A DNA stretch of 43,479 nucleotides, taken from the NCBI GenBank assembly GCA_021766785.1, contig JAICBP010000082.1, positions 209,232 through 252,710 on the forward strand, read 5' to 3'. This DNA comes from Sulfurimonas sp. endosymbiont of Alviniconcha boucheti. GTDB taxonomy: Bacteria; Campylobacterota; Campylobacteria; Campylobacterales; Sulfurimonadaceae. Every line of letters starts with the position of its first letter. The first letter of the stretch is position 1. The notes under the pieces are model-generated. The model searched no databases and had not been told where the DNA came from. It worked only from the letters and a program-made list of their open reading frames with translations. Shown here piece by piece: positions 1 to 7,694 of this stretch. A program made the position numbers and the translations under genes.

Positions 1-83
1 CTCCTAAAAATCAAGACAATTTTCTAAAAGATGACTTAATTAAAAAATATGAGGTATAATATGAAAATCTGTTTTTGGCATAG

Positions 84-110
84 TTCTTATTTTATCATTT
101 GAAATAAGAA
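84..110. terminator. AT-rich hairpin downstream of the toxin gene
   Basis: TTCTTATTT at 84-92 pairs perfectly with AAATAAGAA at 102-110 around a 9-nt loop, and G-T wobbles could extend the stem at both ends. It lies about 90 nt past the stop of the minus-strand toxin gene. A T-rich run follows it on the plus strand; on the minus strand only a weak A-rich tail follows. It could stop transcription in either direction, but the stem has little GC, so a terminator role is only possible. No gene is supported in 1-196. Confidence 0.35.
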
Positions 111-196
111 TGTTTTATTAAGTGGTTTGTTTTTCTGGGGATATTATCTTAAAGGATTTTTTTGACAAAATTAGGTGCGAAAGTTAAGTTATAAGC

Positions 197-448
197 TTAA
201 TAAACTTCTTTCCTGTGAGCAATTCTAATGACTGAAATTACTAAATAATCATTCTCTTTTAAATAAATAATTCTATAATTGCCAGCTCTTTTTCTGAACT
301 TTCCTTTGTGTTTACCTTTAAGTTGTTTATCATTTGAAAAATTCCCATTTTTTAAATCTAAAATTTTTGTTGCAACAAGTTTTTGTGTTTGTACATCTAA
401 TTTCAAAAATTCCTTCTCAGCATCTTTATCAAATGCAATTTTATACAT
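197..448 (-). CDS. RelE/ParE-family toxin of a type II toxin-antitoxin system
   Basis: This 83-residue basic protein looks like a RelE/ParE-fold toxin. RelE toxins cleave mRNA on the ribosome, while ParE toxins poison gyrase; the sequence does not settle which applies. Recognisable features are the N-terminal MYKIAFDKDAEKEF strand-helix, the central KGKFRKRAGNYRIIY core (about 47-61) and the C-terminal IAHRKEVY (76-83), which carries the conserved Arg and Tyr seen in active RelE proteins. The length is normal for an intact toxin. Its start overlaps the last 8 bases of the antitoxin gene upstream, as is usual for translationally coupled modules. It is transcribed from the antitoxin promoter. 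Family assignment is firm; the molecular target is inferred. Confidence 0.9.
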   Translation of the reverse strand: MYKIAFDKDAEKEFLKLDVQTQKLVATKILDLKNGNFSNDKQLKGKHKGKFRKRAGNYRIIYLKENDYLVISVIRIAHRKEVY

Positions 449-671
449 TTATCCCAGCTTTTTTAAAAACTTCTTCTAATGGAATAAGTGTGGTTTTTCC
501 AGCTTTTAAATTATCTATTCTTTTGTCTGCTATCATTTCATCTAATTTATCAAAATATAATTCTATAGCTTTTTCAACAAGACTTGTTCTTGTTCTATCA
601 AGTTCTTGTGCATATTCATCAAGAGTTTGTACGACATCTTTTTCTAATCTAATATTAATTGCTTGTTTCAT
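441..671 (-). CDS. Ribbon-helix-helix antitoxin (RelB/CopG type)
   Basis: This 76-residue protein is the partner of the RelE-like toxin. The N-terminal part (MKQAINIRLEKDVVQTLDEY, then a helix with RTRTSLVEKAIELYF) is a ribbon-helix-helix DNA-binding fold. The C-terminal tail, with GKTTLIPLEEVFKKAGI, is the likely toxin-neutralising segment. The Met at 671 is preferred over the one at 677: an AAAGG lies 9 nt upstream of 671 but only 3 nt before 677. The gene precedes and overlaps the toxin gene, the usual antitoxin-first order. A promoter and palindrome just upstream indicate autorepression, as is known for this antitoxin class. Confidence 0.88.
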   Translation of the reverse strand: MKQAINIRLEKDVVQTLDEYAQELDRTRTSLVEKAIELYFDKLDEMIADKRIDNLKAGKTTLIPLEEVFKKAGINV

Positions 672-702
672 AATCATAAACCTTTAACTCTTTTTTTGTA
701 GA

Positions 703-712
703 TACAATTGTA
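703..712. promoter_or_regulatory. Palindromic operator candidate over the TA promoter -10
   Basis: TACAATTGTA is a perfect 10-bp palindrome that contains the -10 hexamer of the toxin-antitoxin promoter. A dimeric ribbon-helix-helix antitoxin binding here would block RNA polymerase. The palindrome is seen directly; the binding is inferred from how related antitoxins behave. Confidence 0.5.
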
Positions 713-735
713 GTGCAAATAAAAAATTTTGTCAA
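707..735 (-). promoter_or_regulatory. Sigma70-type promoter of the toxin-antitoxin operon
   Basis: Reading the minus strand, TTGACA (730-735) and TACAAT (707-712) are separated by exactly 17 nt. This is a near-consensus sigma70 promoter about 35 nt upstream of the antitoxin start. A full -35 box is unusual in Campylobacterota, where promoters mostly show only the -10, so the module may carry its own imported promoter. Confidence 0.7.
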
Positions 736-742
736 GTGGCTT

Positions 743-868
743 ATAACGGTCAAGTATGGAAATAAATGCCTTTAGCAGTTTTTCTACTCTTTAAACTTCT
801 TACTGATATTCTATCAGAATAGTTCTAAAAAAACCGAGGGCATTTATTTCTCTACTACACTTTGTTAT
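743..868. repeat. Quasi-palindrome with perfect 12-bp inverted arms
   Basis: GAAATAAATGCC at 759-770 is repeated exactly in inverted orientation at 839-850. An outer ATAAC (743-747) is mirrored by GTTAT (864-868), so the symmetry extends imperfectly over about 126 nt. A smaller perfect hairpin, CTGATA-TTC-TATCAG, sits inside at 803-817. This could be a mobile-element end, a small palindromic element or a folded transcript. The function is unknown. Confidence 0.55.
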
Positions 869-979
869 GATGTCCTTAAAGTTACAATGGAAAATCGTTG
901 CATCTTTAAGGGCATTATCGTTTCCAAGATTGACTACTTTAAGCCACATTTTTGATAGAGTTGATATAATTTTAGACAT
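800..979 (-). pseudogene. Short decayed reading frame of unknown family (59 codons)
   Basis: An open frame starts at an ATG whose surroundings match the repeat copy near the other end of the window. It encodes MSKIISTLSKMWLKVVNLGN followed by 39 further residues and ends within the quasi-palindrome. The frame stays open for roughly 15 codons upstream of the ATG, and the second repeat copy matches in the same frame there too, so the true ancestor was probably longer. I do not recognise the family. It may be a genuine small protein, but the short length, lack of a convincing ribosome site and the frame-shifted sister copy favour a gene remnant. Confidence 0.3.
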
Positions 980-997
980 AAGTTGAATCTCTTTTCT
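926..997. repeat. Dispersed repeat, copy A
   Basis: This segment matches 42089-42161 in the same orientation. The first 20 nt are identical, and by hand count there are about 5 substitutions and 1 indel over a 66-nt core, or roughly 90% identity. Read on the minus strand both copies start ATG-TCT-AAA, encoding MSKIIS[T/N]LSK. Confidence 0.8.
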
Positions 998-1130
998 ATT
1001 AAATTTTTGTTTGTAAAAAATTATAACTTATCTGAAATTAGCTGCTTTTGTGATAATCTGCAAGTGGCTCAAAATACTAAATATTATTAAAAAGAGACAA
1101 AATAAAATTAAATTTTTTAGAGAATTGTGA

Positions 1131-1928
<798 letters not shown>

Positions 1929-1942
1929 AAGGAAAAAAAAGA

Positions 1943-2164
1943 ATGAAAACAGAAGAATTAACAGCAAAAATATTAACTGCTAACCAAAATATGGATCGTT
2001 ATCAACTTGCACTTGCCGTAGCTAAAAGATGTGATGAACTAGAGAATGGTGCACAGAGTAAACTCAATGTAAATGCGAGTGCAATTAAGTCTGCTGATTT
2101 AGCACTTATGGAAATTGCAGAGGGCCTCATCGTGGTAAAAGGCTTTGCTGATATAGAGAAATAA
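1943..2164 (+). CDS. rpoZ: RNA polymerase omega subunit
   Basis: This 73-residue protein is the omega subunit, which binds beta-prime, helps RNA polymerase assemble and in many bacteria contributes to the ppGpp site. The family signature is the helix NQNMDRYQLALAVAKRCDEL (15-34) followed by SADLALMEIAEGLI (51-64). I chose the ATG at 1943 because a GGAAAAAAAAGA purine tract precedes it; an in-frame upstream codon at 1910 would overlap pyrH and add a Lys-rich tail foreign to the family. It lies 14 nt after pyrH and 5 nt before spoT, so omega and the ppGpp enzyme are co-expressed. Confidence 0.93.
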   Translation: MKTEELTAKILTANQNMDRYQLALAVAKRCDELENGAQSKLNVNASAIKSADLALMEIAEGLIVVKGFADIEK

Positions 2165-2169
2165 CTCTC

Positions 2170-4326
2170 TTGGGGTTAAGTTGCATAGAGATAGAAAAGG
2201 TGAAACATCTTCATGATGTTGATGCCTCTATTAGCTATCTTTTTTCACATATTAACTCCACTCCTCTTTTACAAAAGGCACTAGAGTACTCCATAGAAGC
2301 GCATAAGCTTCAGTTTAGAAAATCTGGCGAACCTTATATTATTCACCCTATTCTTGTTGCTTCTATTGTTGCCTCTATTAGTGCTGATGAATCTATGACT
2401 ATTGCTGCACTTTTGCATGATATTGTCGAAGATACTCCTACTACTGTAAAAGATATAAAGGAGCTCTTTGGTAAAGATGTTGCACATTTAGTAGATGGAT
2501 TGACAAAGATTGATATTATACGTGATAGTGAGCTTATCCCTTCACACTCAAATGAGAAGCTCGTCGTTTCTGCACTTACATTTAGAAAGATGCTGATTGC
2601 AAGTATAGAGGATGTCCGTGTTTTGGTTGTTAAGCTCTGTGATAGACTACACAATATGCTTACTCTTGATGCTTTAGCAGAATATAAACAGCAACGTATT
2701 TCAGAAGAGACTCTTGTTGTTTATGCTCCTATAGCTCATAGACTTGGTATCTCTTTTTTAAAAAATATACTTGAAGATTTAAGTTTCTCATATCTTTTCA
2801 AAGAGCAAAAACATCAAATAGATAACTATCTTGATACTAATTATCATGCAATAGAACTCAAACTGAACGATTTTAAAGTAGCTATTTCAAAGTTACTTAT
2901 ACAAAATGGTTTTTGTGAAGATGATTTTGAAGTACTTTCTCGTGTGAAGCACCGTTACTCTATCTACTTGAAGATGCAACGAAAAGGTATAAGTATAGAT
3001 GAAGTACTTGATCTTTTAGCATTGAGAGTCTTAACAAAAGATCCTGTCAAATGTTACAACATCTTAGGATTAATCCATCTTCATTTTCGTCCACTTGCTT
3101 CGCGTTTTAAAGACTATATTGCTGTCGCAAAAGATAATGGTTACCAGACAATCCATACTAGTGTTTTCTATAATACTGCTATTTTTGAAGTACAGATTCG
3201 TACTTATGATATGCACAAAACTGCTGAGTTAGGTGTTGCAGCACACTGGAAATATAAGAGTGGTTGTAACTCAATTAAGCTTGACTGGCTCGATAACTTA
3301 CAGTATCAAGATGAGTCTGTAGAAGATTTTTATGCTCTTATAAAAAATGATCTCTACAGTGAGGATATTAGTGTTTTCTCTCCAACAGGTGATGCTTTTA
3401 CCCTTCCTCGTGGAGCAGTCTTACTTGACTATGCGTATGCAGTACACTCTGAAGTTGGGAACAAGGCACTCTCTGGATTAGTTAATAAAACAAAATCTTC
3501 TCTCCTTACTGAGCTCAACAATGGTGATATTGTGAAAGTTATAACAGGTGAAGAGATGATTACACGTTGTTCATGGATAGATGCTGTAAAAACATCTAAA
3601 GCAAAAACAAACATGAAGCTTAGCTGCAATGCAAGAATGCGAGAGATAAATAGTAAAGCTGCTATAAATATAGTGGCAACTGCTATGAGTTTGAATGCCC
3701 ATAGGGTCTCTGAATGGTTTCAAGAAAACTGTTGTGAAGGTATTGCAAATATTACTAATGATTTAGAGAGCTTTAAAAATATAATTCATCGTTATGTAGC
3801 AGATATCAATAAAAATAGTCGTTTTAGAAGTTTTCTTAGCAGACATCGTTTTAAACTCAAATCAATATCTATCGCTGGATTAGATATTTACTCCACATCG
3901 AGTATAAATGATGTTGTTTTTGATTACTGCTGTCATCCAAAATCAGGTGATGAACTTTTGGGATTTTTAGATAAAAATAGGATAAATGTACATCATAAAC
4001 TTTGTAGTATCGCAACAAAGAAGCTTGAAGAAGAAGTTCCTATGGTTTTTATAAAGTGGGCACATACGAAACTCTATAACTATAAGCTTATAGCCTCACT
4101 ACATAATGAAAAAGGTGCACTTGCTGAGTTCTTAGCGTATTTAGCAAGACTTAATATTGATATTAGTACTATTGAGTTAGGGAAAGAGAGTGAAGAGTAT
4201 ATAAAGTATTGTGAGTTAGAATTTGAAGCAAAAGAGGGAGATATTAATGCATTACGTGTTAAAATAGAGACTAAAATAAAAGTCATAGATCTTATACGAA
4301 CTGATGATGCATATAGAACGACTTAA
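2170..4326 (+). CDS. spoT: Bifunctional (p)ppGpp synthetase/hydrolase (RelA/SpoT)
   Basis: This 718-residue enzyme makes and degrades the stringent-response alarmone (p)ppGpp. The N-terminal HD hydrolase has H45, H59 and the HD pair at 83-84 (LLHDIVEDT). The synthetase domain carries RFKDYIAVAKDNGYQTIHT near 311-329 and EVQIRT with the HKTAELGVAAHW box. RFKD, rather than the ExDD form of synthetase-only RelA, marks a bifunctional enzyme. A TGS domain (about 397-460) and C-terminal ACT domain (about 636-718) complete the usual order. The start is a TTG 5 nt after rpoZ; a GTG at 2200 is an alternative. It is probably the main or only long RSH enzyme here, as is normal in Campylobacterota (inference). 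Confidence 0.96.
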   Translation: MGLSCIEIEKVKHLHDVDASISYLFSHINSTPLLQKALEYSIEAHKLQFRKSGEPYIIHPILVASIVASISADESMTIAALLHDIVEDTPTTVKDIKELFGKDVAHLVDGLTKIDIIRDSELIPSHSNEKLVVSALTFRKMLIASIEDVRVLVVKLCDRLHNMLTLDALAEYKQQRISEETLVVYAPIAHRLGISFLKNILEDLSFSYLFKEQKHQIDNYLDTNYHAIELKLNDFKVAISKLLIQNGFCEDDFEVLSRVKHRYSIYLKMQRKGISIDEVLDLLALRVLTKDPVKCYNILGLIHLHFRPLASRFKDYIAVAKDNGYQTIHTSVFYNTAIFEVQIRTYDMHKTAELGVAAHWKYKSGCNSIKLDWLDNLQYQDESVEDFYALIKNDLYSEDISVFSPTGDAFTLPRGAVLLDYAYAVHSEVGNKALSGLVNKTKSSLLTELNNGDIVKVITGEEMITRCSWIDAVKTSKAKTNMKLSCNARMREINSKAAINIVATAMSLNAHRVSEWFQENCCEGIANITNDLESFKNIIHRYVADINKNSRFRSFLSRHRFKLKSISIAGLDIYSTSSINDVVFDYCCHPKSGDELLGFLDKNRINVHHKLCSIATKKLEEEVPMVFIKWAHTKLYNYKLIASLHNEKGALAEFLAYLARLNIDISTIELGKESEEYIKYCELEFEAKEGDINALRVKIETKIKVIDLIRTDDAYRTT

Positions 4327-4329
4327 CAT

Positions 4330-5547
4330 ATGGAGAATAGAGATACAATGATACAAGAAGCACTAAGAGAGATCCAAAGAGGAACTGCTGAGATAATAGA
4401 CAGAGAGAGAATAGAAAAACTCTTAAAAGCATACTTTGATGAGGGAAAAACATATACAGTCAAAGCAGGTTTTGATCCAACTGCTCCAGATTTACACTTA
4501 GGTCATACCGTACTTTTGCAGAAACTTGCAATTTTCCAAAAATATGGTGCTAGAGTGCAGTTTCTTATAGGTTCTTTTACCGCGATGATAGGTGATCCCA
4601 CAGGGAAAAATGTTACAAGAAAAGTACTCACAAAAGAGGAAATTGTTAAAAATATTCACTCCTATACAACACAGGCGTTTAAAATTCTTGATAAACAAAA
4701 AACAGATATTGTTTACAATAATGAGTGGCTAGACGATCTAGGTGCTGTAGGAATGCTACAACTTGCATCAAACCTTACAGTTGCTCGTATGCTAGAGCGT
4801 GATGATTTTTCTAAACGCTACGCCTCACAAACGCCAATAGCAGTAAGTGAGTTTATGTATCCACTTTTACAAGGGTATGACTCTGTACATTTAGCTTCAG
4901 ATATAGAGATAGGAGGAACTGACCAGAAGTTTAATCTTCTTATGGGACGTCAACTTCAAAAATCTTATGATATTAAAAAGCAACAAGCAGTGCTTATGAT
5001 GCCTATTTTGGAAGGGCTCGATGGCGTTCAAAAAATGAGTAAATCTCTTGGAAACTATATTGGTGTAACAGATACTCCTAATGATATGTTTGGAAAGGTA
5101 CTGAGTATTTCAGATGAGTTAATGTGGCGTTTCTATGAGCTTTTAAGTACAAAAACTCTTGATGAGATTACAGATCTTAAGTCTGGTGTAAGTAATGGTT
5201 CTTTGCATCCTAAAAAAGTAAAAGAGGCATTAGCATTAGAGATAACTACTCGTTTTCATTCAGATATAGAGGCTTCCTCTGCAAAAGAAGAATTTGATAA
5301 AGTACATGCAAAGAGCCAAACTCCAACAGATATCGCTGAGTTTACTTGTGATGGTGAGGTATGGATAGCAAAAGCACTGCTAGATTGTAACATGGAGCCA
5401 TCAACATCTCAAGCTAGAAGAGATATTAAGCAAGGTGGCGTTAAAATAGACCAAGAAAAAGTGACTGATGAAAAGTTAGTACTTACAACTGGAGAGTATC
5501 TTCTTCAAGTTGGAAAAAGAAAATTTGCAAAACTAAAGGTAAACTAA
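4330..5547 (+). CDS. tyrS: Tyrosyl-tRNA synthetase
   Basis: This class I synthetase charges tRNA-Tyr. It shows the HIGH-type motif HLGH at 56-59 (preceded by KAGFDPTAPDL), the KMSKS motif at about 234-238 (KMSKSLGNY) and a C-terminal S4 RNA-binding domain (about 340-402). The length is normal for the TyrRS group common in Campylobacterota. The start is uncertain: ATG 4330 has no good ribosome site, whereas ATG 4348 is preceded by GGAGAATAGAG and would remove six residues. The gene follows spoT by 3 nt and its stop overlaps the next ATG by one base. Confidence 0.96.
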   Translation: MENRDTMIQEALREIQRGTAEIIDRERIEKLLKAYFDEGKTYTVKAGFDPTAPDLHLGHTVLLQKLAIFQKYGARVQFLIGSFTAMIGDPTGKNVTRKVLTKEEIVKNIHSYTTQAFKILDKQKTDIVYNNEWLDDLGAVGMLQLASNLTVARMLERDDFSKRYASQTPIAVSEFMYPLLQGYDSVHLASDIEIGGTDQKFNLLMGRQLQKSYDIKKQQAVLMMPILEGLDGVQKMSKSLGNYIGVTDTPNDMFGKVLSISDELMWRFYELLSTKTLDEITDLKSGVSNGSLHPKKVKEALALEITTRFHSDIEASSAKEEFDKVHAKSQTPTDIAEFTCDGEVWIAKALLDCNMEPSTSQARRDIKQGGVKIDQEKVTDEKLVLTTGEYLLQVGKRKFAKLKVN

Positions 5548-6638
5548 TGAGCTTTAACTCTTTACAAATCGGAAAATATACAATTCCAAAGCCTATTATT
5601 CAAGGTGGAATGGGTGTTGGAATTAGCTGGGATCAACTTGCTGGTAATGTTTCATTACAGGGTGGCTTAGGTGTTATCTCTGCTGTGGGAACTGGGTACT
5701 ATAAAAATAAAGAGTTCGCAAAAAAGCTTGTTGCTAATCGTCCTTTAAGTGAGGCAAACTTTTACTCAAAAGAGGGCTTTCGCGCTATTATAAAAAGTGC
5801 TCGTAGTATCTGTGGTGATAAGCCATTAGCCGCAAATATCCTCTATGCCATCAATGATTATGGACGTGTAGTAACTGATGCTTGTGAATCAGGAATTAAT
5901 ATTATTATTACTGGTGCTGGTTTGCCTACAAATATGCCTGAGTTTACTCAAGGGTATCCAGATGTTGCTCTTGTGCCTATTGTCTCTTCTGCAAAGGCAC
6001 TCAAAATCATCTGTAAACGCTGGAAAAAACGTTATGAAAGAGTTCCTGATGCGGTAATAGTTGAGGGTCCTAAGTCTGGTGGTCACCAAGGTTTTACTTA
6101 TGAACAGTGCAAAATGGAAGAGAATCAACTAGAAAATATTGTAGCTCCCGTAGTTGAAGAAGCAGCAGAGTGGGGAGATATTCCAGTTATTGCCGCTGGT
6201 GGCGTTTGGGATAAGTCTGACATTGAAGAGATGATGACTCTTGGTGCTCGTGGCGTTCAGATGGGAACACGTTTTATTGGAACTTTTGAATGTGATGCAC
6301 ATGCAAACCTTAAAAAAGTACTCTTAGAAGCCAAAAAAGAGGATATTCAGCTTATGAGTTCTCCTGTTGGTTACCCAGCACAAGGTGTTGTTACAAATCT
6401 TACTCGTATGGTAGAAAAACGTGAGGGACCTGCTATTAAATGTATCTCCAATTGTGTTGCACCTTGTAACCGTGGTGAAGAGGCAAAAGTAGTTGGGTTT
6501 TGTATAGCTGATAGACTCTCTGATGCCTATGAGGGCAACCTTGAGACTGGACTCTTCTTCTCTGGAACAAATGGTTATAGACTTAATGAAATTATCACAG
6601 TAGAAGAACTTATAAATAAACTTATGCAAGGTGAATAG
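5547..6638 (+). CDS. Nitronate monooxygenase / 2-nitropropane dioxygenase-like flavoprotein
   Basis: This 363-residue FMN-binding TIM-barrel protein belongs to the nitronate monooxygenase/FabK superfamily. Supporting motifs are IIQGGMGVGIS (about 18-28), KSGGHQGF near 175-182 with the likely catalytic His, and the phosphate-binding AAGGVWDKSDI near 215-225 followed by GARGVQMGTRF. The physiological substrate is unknown; detoxification of propionate-3-nitronate and enoyl reduction are both possible for the fold. An unusual C-terminal cysteine set, C299, C303, C307 and C319, suggests a metal or Fe-S site. It is coupled to tyrS by a one-base TAATG overlap, with amiA 7 nt downstream. I recall the same trio in Campylobacter. 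Confidence 0.85.
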   Translation: MSFNSLQIGKYTIPKPIIQGGMGVGISWDQLAGNVSLQGGLGVISAVGTGYYKNKEFAKKLVANRPLSEANFYSKEGFRAIIKSARSICGDKPLAANILYAINDYGRVVTDACESGINIIITGAGLPTNMPEFTQGYPDVALVPIVSSAKALKIICKRWKKRYERVPDAVIVEGPKSGGHQGFTYEQCKMEENQLENIVAPVVEEAAEWGDIPVIAAGGVWDKSDIEEMMTLGARGVQMGTRFIGTFECDAHANLKKVLLEAKKEDIQLMSSPVGYPAQGVVTNLTRMVEKREGPAIKCISNCVAPCNRGEEAKVVGFCIADRLSDAYEGNLETGLFFSGTNGYRLNEIITVEELINKLMQGE

Positions 6639-6645
6639 TTTTTAG

Positions 6646-7686
6646 ATGTTACGTGTACTCTCTGTTCTTTTTCTTTTAGTACTCACATTGAGTGCTCTTA
6701 GTGATAAGGAGATTCTTAAACGTGCAAACTCCTTCATCAATGCTTCAAAGAAAAGTGATCAGTTCCGTGCTTATAATGACTTTAAACATCTTTATCTTCG
6801 AGCATTAATAAATGAAGATACCACCTTAAAATATAGTGCACTTGTTGGTATAGTTAAAAGTGGTAGTAAGCTTCATATCGATATTTCACACTATAAAAAG
6901 GAACTTGCATCTATTGCACAAAAAAATATCAAAAAAGAGAGAGTTTTTAAGGCAAAATCCTCTTTAGTTTCATCAAAATATCAAGCAGTTACTTCTCCTA
7001 GAGGAGTTAGAAATAAAATAATTGTGATCGATGCTGGACATGGTGGTAAAGATCCTGGGGCAATTGGGTACAAGAACTATAAAGAGAAGGTTGTTGTTCT
7101 ACAAATAGCAAAAAGATTAAAAAAAATCTTACATGCTCGTGGATATACTGTTTATATGACTAGAGATTCAGACAAATTTATAAAGCTAAGAAATCGTACA
7201 CGCTTTGCGAATAAAAAAAATGCAGATCTCTTTATTAGTATTCATGCAAATGCTGTGGACAAAAAGTCGGCAAAAAAAGCATATGGACTAGAGTGCTACT
7301 TTCTTGATAAGTCACGTTCTTCTCGTGCCAAGAGAGTTTCAGCAAGTGAGAATAAGGCAGATCTTAAAGATATGAACTTTTATGGCAAAGAGAGTTTTTT
7401 AAATACTCTAAATACTCATAATATAGTAGCAGCAAATAAACTTGCCATTGATTTACAAAGAAGTGCATTAGGAACATTGAGTAAACGCTTTAAAAATGTC
7501 AAAGATGCAGGTGTACGTTCTGGTCCATTTTGGGTTTTAGTAGGTGCACAAATGCCTGCAGTACTTGTAGAAGTTGGATTTATTACGCATCCAAGAGAGG
7601 CAAGAAGATTAGTAAATTCTAAGTATCAAGACTCTATGGCAATTGGTTTTGCTAATGGCATAGAGCGATACTTTCAAAACAACTAA
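6646..7686 (+). CDS. amiA: N-acetylmuramoyl-L-alanine amidase (Amidase_3)
   Basis: This zinc amidase cleaves the stem peptide from MurNAc in the periplasm during cell separation. The first 18 or so residues form a signal peptide (MLRVLSVLFLLVLTLSALS). A helical region follows to about 120. The catalytic domain runs from about 123: DAGHGGKDPG with zinc ligand H132, the conserved E147 in YKEKVV, FISIHANA with H200, and the LVEVGFITHP glutamate near residue 312. The length (346) is shorter than Campylobacter AmiA because the spacer is small. No AMIN domain was recognised. It is the last gene of the pyrH operon and converges on the DHH gene with 8 nt between stops. Confidence 0.93.
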   Translation: MLRVLSVLFLLVLTLSALSDKEILKRANSFINASKKSDQFRAYNDFKHLYLRALINEDTTLKYSALVGIVKSGSKLHIDISHYKKELASIAQKNIKKERVFKAKSSLVSSKYQAVTSPRGVRNKIIVIDAGHGGKDPGAIGYKNYKEKVVVLQIAKRLKKILHARGYTVYMTRDSDKFIKLRNRTRFANKKNADLFISIHANAVDKKSAKKAYGLECYFLDKSRSSRAKRVSASENKADLKDMNFYGKESFLNTLNTHNIVAANKLAIDLQRSALGTLSKRFKNVKDAGVRSGPFWVLVGAQMPAVLVEVGFITHPREARRLVNSKYQDSMAIGFANGIERYFQNN

Positions 7687-7694
7687 GAGAAAAG

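Noticed and set aside
61-102. Tiny frame starting at ATG 61 with GAGG and TATAAT upstream
   Set aside because: Only 13 codons with no similarity; the frame ends inside the hairpin. Nothing supports a leader peptide.
334-687. 117-codon plus-strand open frame opposite the TA genes
   Set aside because: It lies antisense to two genes with strong family motifs and has a low-complexity Phe/Ser-rich composition typical of shadow frames.
743-868. Integron attC site
   Set aside because: The overall folded shape and nearby TA module are suggestive, but the outer GTTAT/ATAAC does not match the GTTRRRY/RYYYAAC core, only one such site is present and no integrase is in the window. It is kept only as an unexplained palindrome.
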